Source: Paenarthrobacter ureafaciens
GTDB taxonomy: Bacteria; Actinomycetota; Actinomycetes; Actinomycetales; Micrococcaceae
NCBI RefSeq assembly: GCF_004028095.1
Contig: NZ_SBHM01000007.1
Location: forward strand, 806,001-870,000
Direction of reading: 5' to 3'
Length of the DNA: 64,000 nt
How positions within the stretch are numbered: the stretch's first letter is position 1; every line of letters begins with the position of its first letter. The position numbers and the translations under genes were made by a program. A model generated the notes under the pieces. It did no database searches, was not told the origin of the DNA, and saw nothing but the letters and a program-made list of their open reading frames with translations. This document shows, in pieces, positions 58,760-64,000 of the stretch.

Positions 58760-59748
58760 CAAAGGAAACCATGGAAATGGTCAAGCAAGCCACCCGCCAC
58801 GTCCCGCTGGTTGAGCAGACCCGCGACGGACTGGTGGAGAGCATCCACTTCGGCTCGCTGGTGGCACTGAATGCGGACGGCAGCACGGCCCTGGAAGCCG
58901 GGGAACCGGATGCGCCGATGTACCCGCGGTCGAGCCTGAAGCCGCTTCAAGCCGTGGCGCTCCTCAAGGCCGGCTTGGACATCCCGGAACGGCTTCTGGC
59001 TTTGACGGCAGCCAGCCATTCGGGAGGCAAGGACCACCGTGACGGCGCAGCGGAAATCCTCAGAATCCACGGACTGACCGAAGCCGCCTTGGCCAACAGC
59101 ACGGACCTCCCCTACGGATTCAACGAACGCAACCAATGGCTCCGCGAGGGCAACGGCCCCACCCGGCTGGCACAGAATTGCTCTGGCAAGCACGCCTCCA
59201 TGGCCTCGGTTTGTGTCATCAACGGCTGGCCGGTTGAGGGCTACCTGCACCCCGAACACCCGCTGCAGGTCCTGGTGCGGGACACCATCACTGAACTCAC
59301 CGGCGAGGACGCAGCCGCGGTCAGTACCGATGGCTGCGGCACTCCCCTGTTCGCCCACTCGCTGCACGCGATGGCCCGCGCCTACGGCCGCCTCGCTTCA
59401 GCGGACGAGCAAACAAACGAAGGCAAAGTCGCCCACGCGATGCGCCGTCACCCGGATATGGTGGCCGGCGAGGGTCGCGATGTCACCGCGCTGATGCGTG
59501 CGGTCCCGGGCCTGCTCGCCAAGGACGGTTTTGAGGGCCTGCAGCTGGTCGGCCTCGCCGACGGCCGGGCCGTGGCCGTGAAGATTTCCGACGGCGGGGA
59601 CCGCGCCCGCATGCCCATCACCCTTGAGGTGCTTCGTCGTCTGGGGCTCGACGGCGGCACTTTGGACACGCTGCAGAGCCCACCCGTGCTGGGTGGCGGC
59701 CTTCCGGTCGGCGAGCTCCGTGCAGGACACATTTTCACCACAAACTAA
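58756..59748 (+). CDS. Asparaginase (Asparaginase_II family)
   Basis: 330 residues of the PF06089 type, a family distinct from E. coli AnsA/AnsB. Landmarks are SLKPLQAVALLKAGLD, AASHSGGKDHRDGAAEIL, LAQNCSGKHASMASVC, STDGCGTPLFAHSLHAMARAY and MVAGEGRDVTALM. It hydrolyses L-asparagine to aspartate and ammonia. The ATG at 58756 overlaps the regulator stop, and aspA follows nine bases after its own stop, so the pathway genes are co-translated. Confidence 0.9.
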   Translation: MTKETMEMVKQATRHVPLVEQTRDGLVESIHFGSLVALNADGSTALEAGEPDAPMYPRSSLKPLQAVALLKAGLDIPERLLALTAASHSGGKDHRDGAAEILRIHGLTEAALANSTDLPYGFNERNQWLREGNGPTRLAQNCSGKHASMASVCVINGWPVEGYLHPEHPLQVLVRDTITELTGEDAAAVSTDGCGTPLFAHSLHAMARAYGRLASADEQTNEGKVAHAMRRHPDMVAGEGRDVTALMRAVPGLLAKDGFEGLQLVGLADGRAVAVKISDGGDRARMPITLEVLRRLGLDGGTLDTLQSPPVLGGGLPVGELRAGHIFTTN

Positions 59749-59757
59749 AGGACAGCT

Positions 59758-61173
59758 ATGACCACCGTCGATCAGGCGATCCCTCTCCGTTCCGAGCACG
59801 ACCTTCTGGGCGACCGCGATGTTCCCGCAGACGCTTACTGGGGCGTTCATACCCTGCGCGCCATCGAAAACTTCCCCATCACGGGTCAGCCGCTTTCCAC
59901 CAACAAGCACTTGGTCCGTGGCCTCGCGGCAGTCAAGCAGGCCGCTGCACGGACCAACCATGAACTGGGCCTGCTGGACACCGAACGTGCCAACGCGATC
60001 GACCAGGCATGCCAGGACATCATGGACGGCAAGCTCCACGAACAGTTCATGGTGGATGTGATCCAAGGCGGAGCCGGGACCAGCTCCAACATGAACGCCA
60101 ACGAGGTCATCGCCAACCGCGCCTTGGAAATCCTGGGCCACCCCAAGGGTGATTACTCCAAGCTCCACCCCAACGACCACGTCAACCTGAGCCAGTCCAC
60201 CAACGACGTCTACCCGACGGCGGTCAACCTCGCCACGATCTTCTCCGTCAAGGAACTCCTGGAAGCACTGGAAGAACTTGAAGTGGCTTTCGCTGAGAAA
60301 GGCCGCGAGTTCCGCACCGTCGTAAAGATGGGCCGCACGCAGCTCCAGGACGCTGTTCCCATGACCCTGGGCCAGGAATTCGGCGGCTACGCCGTGACGA
60401 TCGGCGAGGACCGCGCCCGCCTGGATGAGTCCCACATGCTGATCCACGAGATCAATCTGGGTGCCACGGCCATCGGCACGGGACTGAACGCCCCTGCAGG
60501 ATACGCCGATGCCGCGTGCCGGCACCTCGCCGAAGTAACCAGCCTTCCCCTTTTGACAGCAGCGGACCTCATCGAAGCTACGCAGGACGTAGGCGCGTTC
60601 GTCCACCTTTCAGGCGTGCTCAAGCGCGTCGCCGTGAAGCTGTCCAAGATTTGCAACGACCTCCGCCTGCTGTCCTCCGGGCCGCGTGCGGGATTGGGCG
60701 AGATCAACCTGCCGGCTGTCCAGTCCGGCTCCTCGATCATGCCCGGCAAGATCAACCCGGTGATCCCGGAAGTAGTCAGCCAGGTCGCATACGAGGTCAT
60801 CGGCAACGATGTCACCGTCACCATGGCCGCGGAGGCAGGCCAGCTCCAGCTGAATGCCTTCGAACCGATCATTGTGCACAGCCTGCACAAGAGCATTTCC
60901 CATCTCGAAGCAGCGTGCCGCACTTTGACGGCCCGCTGCGTCCGGGGCATCACCGCAAACACCGAACGGCTTCGGCTTACCGTGGAGCAGTCGATCGGTC
61001 TCGTCACGGCACTGAACCCGCACATCGGATACGCCTCAGCCACAGCAATCGCCAAGGAAGCCCTGGCCACGGGCAAAGGCGTGGCAGAGCTCGTCCTCGA
61101 ACACGGCTTGCTCACCGCAACCCAACTCGAGGAACTGCTCAGCCCCGAACGCCTGGCAAACCTGAGCAAGTAG
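59758..61173 (+). CDS. aspA: Aspartate ammonia-lyase
   Basis: 471 residues. The fumarase/aspartase signature GSSIMPGKIN begins near residue 324, and the substrate-binding parts GGAGTSSNMNANEVIANRA and LSQSTNDVYPTAVNL are typical of AspA. GRTQLQDAVPMTLGQEFGGY is also present. It splits aspartate into fumarate and ammonia. The upstream asparaginase makes its substrate, so the operon feeds the citric acid cycle. A putative asparagine permease follows. Confidence 0.95.
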   Translation: MTTVDQAIPLRSEHDLLGDRDVPADAYWGVHTLRAIENFPITGQPLSTNKHLVRGLAAVKQAAARTNHELGLLDTERANAIDQACQDIMDGKLHEQFMVDVIQGGAGTSSNMNANEVIANRALEILGHPKGDYSKLHPNDHVNLSQSTNDVYPTAVNLATIFSVKELLEALEELEVAFAEKGREFRTVVKMGRTQLQDAVPMTLGQEFGGYAVTIGEDRARLDESHMLIHEINLGATAIGTGLNAPAGYADAACRHLAEVTSLPLLTAADLIEATQDVGAFVHLSGVLKRVAVKLSKICNDLRLLSSGPRAGLGEINLPAVQSGSSIMPGKINPVIPEVVSQVAYEVIGNDVTVTMAAEAGQLQLNAFEPIIVHSLHKSISHLEAACRTLTARCVRGITANTERLRLTVEQSIGLVTALNPHIGYASATAIAKEALATGKGVAELVLEHGLLTATQLEELLSPERLANLSK

Positions 61174-61299
61174 GCCCTCCAGCCCAACGGCCCCAAAGCC
61201 GTCCTGCCCGATGAGGCACCCACATAAGGAATTGCGCGCGCCCAAAAACCCCGTACAGGGCACGTGCAGTACACCTAAAGGACACCCGTAAGGATTCCC

Positions 61300-62808
61300 A
61301 TGACCAACCCCATCACGGACCACACGGTCCCGCTCCAAGCGCATGCCAGCGAACAAGCCCTCCACAAGGAAGACAAGGGCTACCACAAGGACCTGAAGCC
61401 CCGCCAAATCCAGATGATCGCGATCGGCGGCGCCATCGGTACCGGCCTGTTCCTCGGAGCCGGCGGCCGCCTCAACGCCGCGGGCCCGTCTCTAGTCATC
61501 GCTTACGCAGTATGCGGCTTCTTTGCCTTCCTCATCCTGCGAGCGCTGGGCGAGCTGGTACTGCACCGCCCGTCGTCGGGCTCTTTCGTCTCCTACGCCC
61601 GCGAATTCTACGGCGAGAAGGCCGCGTTCGTCTCCGGCTGGTTCTACTGGATCAACTGGGCCACCACCACCATTGTGGACATCACGGCAGCGGCCCTCTA
61701 CATGAACTTCTTCGGCAAATACGTCCCGTGGATGGGTGCCGTCCCGCAGTGGGCCTGGGCTCTCATCGCCTTGGTTGTGGTCCTCAGCCTGAACCTGGTT
61801 TCCGTGAAGGTCTTCGGCGAGATGGAGTTCTGGTTCGCGCTGATCAAGGTGGCAGCCCTGGTGGCCTTCCTCCTGGTGGGCACCTACTTCGTCATCTTCG
61901 GCACCCCGGTGGAAGGCCAGGAAGTCGGATTCAGCCTCATCACCGACAACGGCGGCATCTTCCCCAACGGACTGCTCCCGATGATCATCCTCATGCAGGG
62001 TGTGCTGTTCGCCTACGCCTCCATTGAACTGGTGGGAACCGCGGCCGGCGAGACCGAGAACCCGGAGAAGATCATGCCCAAGGCCATCAACTCCGTGGTC
62101 TTCCGCATCGCTGTCTTCTACGTCGGCTCCGTGATCCTGCTGGCTCTGCTCCTGCCGTACACCTCCTACGAAAAGGGCGTCAGCCCGTTCGTGACCTTCT
62201 TCGGATCCATCGGCGTCCAGGGCGTCGATGTCATCATGAACCTCGTGGTCCTGACGGCCGCTTTGTCTTCGCTCAACGCCGGCCTCTACTCAACGGGCCG
62301 TATCCTCCGGTCGATGTCCGTCAACGGTTCGGCTCCGAAGTTCGCCCAGCGCATGAACAAGGCCGGCGTTCCCTACGGCGGCATTGCCATCACGGCCGGC
62401 GTCTCCCTGCTCGGCGTCCCGTTGAACTACCTCGTCCCGGCCCAGGCCTTCGAGATCGTCCTCAACGTGGCTTCCGTGGGCATCATTGTCACCTGGGCAA
62501 CGATCGTCCTTTGCCAGATGCAGTTGAAGCGCTGGGCGGACAAGGGCTGGCTCAAACGTCCATCGTTCCGGATGTTTGGAGCCCCCTACACGGGCTACCT
62601 GTCCCTGCTCTTCCTGGCCGGCGTCTTGGTGATGGTGTTCATCGAATCGCCGCTCACCATGCTGGTCACGGCCATCGCCTGCGCCCTCATGGTCTGGGGC
62701 TGGTTCCTCTGCCGCAAGCAGATCCACGAGATTGCAGCCACCCGTGACGGCTACACCGGCAGTGCTCCCGTGGTCGCCAACCGGCCGTTTCCGGGCAAAG
62801 ACGCCTAG
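61300..62808 (+). CDS. Amino acid permease, AnsP-like
   Basis: 502 residues of the APC/AAT family with 12 predicted helices. The first-helix signature is [20 protein letters not shown], followed by [41 protein letters not shown] residues in the sixth helix are diagnostic of amino acid/H+ symporters. Context with asparaginase and aspartase suggests L-asparagine as substrate (AnsP). The start is ATG 61300, with AAGGAT upstream. A 126-bp gap separates it from aspA, but no terminator is seen there. A perfect hairpin follows the stop. Confidence 0.88.
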   Translation: MTNPITDHTVPLQAHASEQALHKEDKGYHKDLKPRQIQMIAIGGAIGTGLFLGAGGRLNAAGPSLVIAYAVCGFFAFLILRALGELVLHRPSSGSFVSYAREFYGEKAAFVSGWFYWINWATTTIVDITAAALYMNFFGKYVPWMGAVPQWAWALIALVVVLSLNLVSVKVFGEMEFWFALIKVAALVAFLLVGTYFVIFGTPVEGQEVGFSLITDNGGIFPNGLLPMIILMQGVLFAYASIELVGTAAGETENPEKIMPKAINSVVFRIAVFYVGSVILLALLLPYTSYEKGVSPFVTFFGSIGVQGVDVIMNLVVLTAALSSLNAGLYSTGRILRSMSVNGSAPKFAQRMNKAGVPYGGIAITAGVSLLGVPLNYLVPAQAFEIVLNVASVGIIVTWATIVLCQMQLKRWADKGWLKRPSFRMFGAPYTGYLSLLFLAGVLVMVFIESPLTMLVTAIACALMVWGWFLCRKQIHEIAATRDGYTGSAPVVANRPFPGKDA

Positions 62809-62820
62809 CAACTGAGTGCC

Positions 62821-62870
62821 CGACGGCGGCACCCGGGTTCCGTAACAGCGGAAGCCGGGTGCCGCCGTCG
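62821..62870 (+). terminator. Terminator after the permease gene
   Basis: CGACGGCGGCACCCGG.TTCCG (62821-62842) and its complement (62849-62870) form a 22-bp stem with one mismatch around a 6-base loop, 12 bp after the stop. No T run follows, as is common in actinobacteria. Confidence 0.85.
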
Positions 62871-62882
62871 TGAGTTAACGCC

Positions 62883-62948
62883 CCCAAGTAGGTCGCATTA
62901 GTGCACGTTTTGACCGCTGAAAACGCGCACAATTGCGACCTAGTTGAG
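62883..62948. repeat. 66-bp double-palindrome element, copy C
   Basis: CCCAAGTAGGTCGCA is the left outer arm, TGCGACCTAGTTGAG the right, and inner arms GTGCACGTT and AACGCGCAC differ at one position. It begins 13 bp after the permease terminator and ends 38 bp before the next gene's ATG. Length and layout are identical to copies A and B. Confidence 0.92.
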
Positions 62949-62985
62949 TACAGACGTCGGATCACTGGCACCTAATATTGGGTCC

Positions 62986-63657
62986 ATGGCTGTGACAGAT
63001 GAGGCGATCGGCAAAATCAAGGACATGCTGATCCAGGGCGAACTCAAAGCCGGCGACCGGCTTCCTCCCGAGAAGGAACTCAGCGAACGGCTCGGGCTTT
63101 CACGGAGTTCCCTGAGGGAAGCCGTCAAAGCACTGGAACTCACCCGCGTCCTCGACGTCCGCCGCGGCGACGGAACCTATGTGACCAGCCTCGACGCCAA
63201 ATTGCTCAACGAGGCCGTCGCCTTCGTGGTGGACCTGCACCAGGATCGCTCGGTCCTTGAACTCTTCGAGGTCCGACGTATCCTGGAGCCCGCCACGGCC
63301 CATTTGGCCGCAGGAAAAATAACTGCGCCGGACATCGCCAGACTGCGCGACAGCTTGAAGATGGTGGACGAATACAGCTCCGTGGAGGAATTGGTTGCCC
63401 ATGACCTGACGTTCCACGGCGTCATCGCGCAAGCAGCCGGAAACGACTACCTCGGCAGCCTCGTGGAAGCCCTTTACAGCAGCACCATACGGGCCCGCAT
63501 CTGGCAGGACGTCACCAGGGACAAGGCGGTAACTCGGGCGTTGGATGACCACAGGACGATCGTCGACGCCCTGGAGCGGGGCGATGCCGAACTCGTGAAG
63601 GCACTGGTCACCGTCCATATCAGCAATCTGGAGAAGCGGCTCCGGCGGACCCTTTAG
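62986..63657 (+). CDS. FadR-type GntR regulator
   Basis: 223 residues from ATG 62986. A TAATAT hexamer at 62973-62978 ends seven bases before it and no ribosome site exists, so the mRNA is probably leaderless; an earlier GTG start (62944) would lie in repeat copy C. The winged helix is LPPEKELSERLGLSRSSLREAVKAL (about 30-70), the FCD domain ligands are HDLTFHGVIAQAAGN, DDHRTIV and TVHISNLE. It likely regulates the FAH-family gene and others downstream, sensing a sugar acid or keto acid. Confidence 0.88.
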   Translation: MAVTDEAIGKIKDMLIQGELKAGDRLPPEKELSERLGLSRSSLREAVKALELTRVLDVRRGDGTYVTSLDAKLLNEAVAFVVDLHQDRSVLELFEVRRILEPATAHLAAGKITAPDIARLRDSLKMVDEYSSVEELVAHDLTFHGVIAQAAGNDYLGSLVEALYSSTIRARIWQDVTRDKAVTRALDDHRTIVDALERGDAELVKALVTVHISNLEKRLRRTL

Positions 63658-63760
63658 CGGGAGGCCGGGTAGCGGGAGCCCGGCCGGGTCACATTTAAGG
63701 ATTGCCCGGCCAACACAGCACACTGGGTTGCGGATGTCAGTACCGAAAACGGAGGAAGCC

Positions 63761-64000
63761 ATGACCTTGAAATTCGCCAGGCTGGGAGCGGCCGGAAACG
63801 AACAACCTGTTGTCATTGCCCAGGACGCACAGGGGGAAAAGTACTTCAGCCTGACGTCCCTCACCAAAGACCTCGACGGCGGCTTCCTCGCCTCGGACGG
63901 CATCGCCCGCACGCGCGAAGCCCTGGACGCCGGCCAACTCGAGGAGATCTCCGCCGACGGCCTGCGGATCGGCGCCCCCGTTGCCCGGCCGGCCAACGTC
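63761..64000 (+). CDS. Fumarylacetoacetate hydrolase family protein (5' part)
   Basis: The first 80 codons, open at the right edge, start at ATG 63761 after CGGAGGAAGCC. The residues MTLKFARLGAAGNEQPVV then GIARTREALDAGQLEEISADG and RIGAPVARPANV match the N-terminal domain of FAH-type hydrolases/decarboxylases, whose metal-binding core lies beyond the window. Such enzymes cleave or hydrate 2-keto-3-deoxy acids or acylpyruvates. The adjacent FadR-type regulator fits a sugar-acid or aromatic catabolic operon. Confidence 0.75.
   Translation, partial: MTLKFARLGAAGNEQPVVIAQDAQGEKYFSLTSLTKDLDGGFLASDGIARTREALDAGQLEEISADGLRIGAPVARPANV

Overview
The window comes from a high-GC actinobacterium of the Micrococcaceae, most likely Arthrobacter or Paenarthrobacter. 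The signs are the rRNA operon (16S, 23S and 5S with no tRNA in the spacer), many GTG and TTG starts, apparently leaderless regulator genes, a CopD-CtaG fusion, paired DUF6318 and PKD secreted proteins, and cysteine-free ribosomal protein paralogues. Genus is inferred from sequence character, not from an alignment.

Layout. 0-2.6 kb: a reactive-sulfur locus, with two rhodaneses and a TauE exporter divergent from a CstR-type repressor, CsoR/CstR-like operators between them, and a DUF302 gene broken by a one-base frameshift. 2.6-5.2 kb: PLP-dependent dehydratase and a secreted FG-GAP protein. 5.2-12.7 kb: an amino-acid-type ABC importer, two flavin monooxygenases and a divergent FAD/NAD(P)-binding protein, which look like a scavenging pathway. 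12.7-20.6 kb: GNAT, HerA-like ATPase, a membrane-anchored unknown, an NHLRC2-like thioredoxin protein coupled to CopD-CtaG. 20.7-28.9 kb: HU, GNAT, the rrn operon and the rpmB-rpmG-rpsN operon. 29-37 kb: SGNH hydrolase, MarR, YciI and a five-gene siderophore uptake operon behind a DtxR/IdeR-like box, then an EF-G-binding (FBP) protein.

37-43 kb: a jetA-jetB-jetC (Wadjet/MksBEF-like) SMC operon closed by a terminator, with no jetD nuclease gene. 43-50.6 kb: acyl-CoA dehydrogenase, YchJ, membrane proteins, flavin reductase, aldo/keto reductase, sulfite oxidase, S4 protein. 50.7-58 kb: an accessory-looking segment with secreted DUF6318 and PKD proteins, small ORFs, a 2H-like protein, a secreted thermonuclease with a coiled-coil tail, HipBA with three evenly spaced operators, and a GIY-YIG protein. 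58-62.9 kb: an asparagine/aspartate module (GntR regulator, asparaginase, aspartase, permease). 62.9-64 kb: a second FadR-type regulator and the start of a fumarylacetoacetate-hydrolase-family gene.

The most striking unexplained structure lies between genes. There is a 66-bp double-palindrome element in three copies (12672, 42939, 62883), an 88-89-bp inverted-repeat element in two copies (5096, 50563), and a 32-bp tandem repeat in two arrays (27909, 30806). Several of these supply the stop codon of the adjacent gene.
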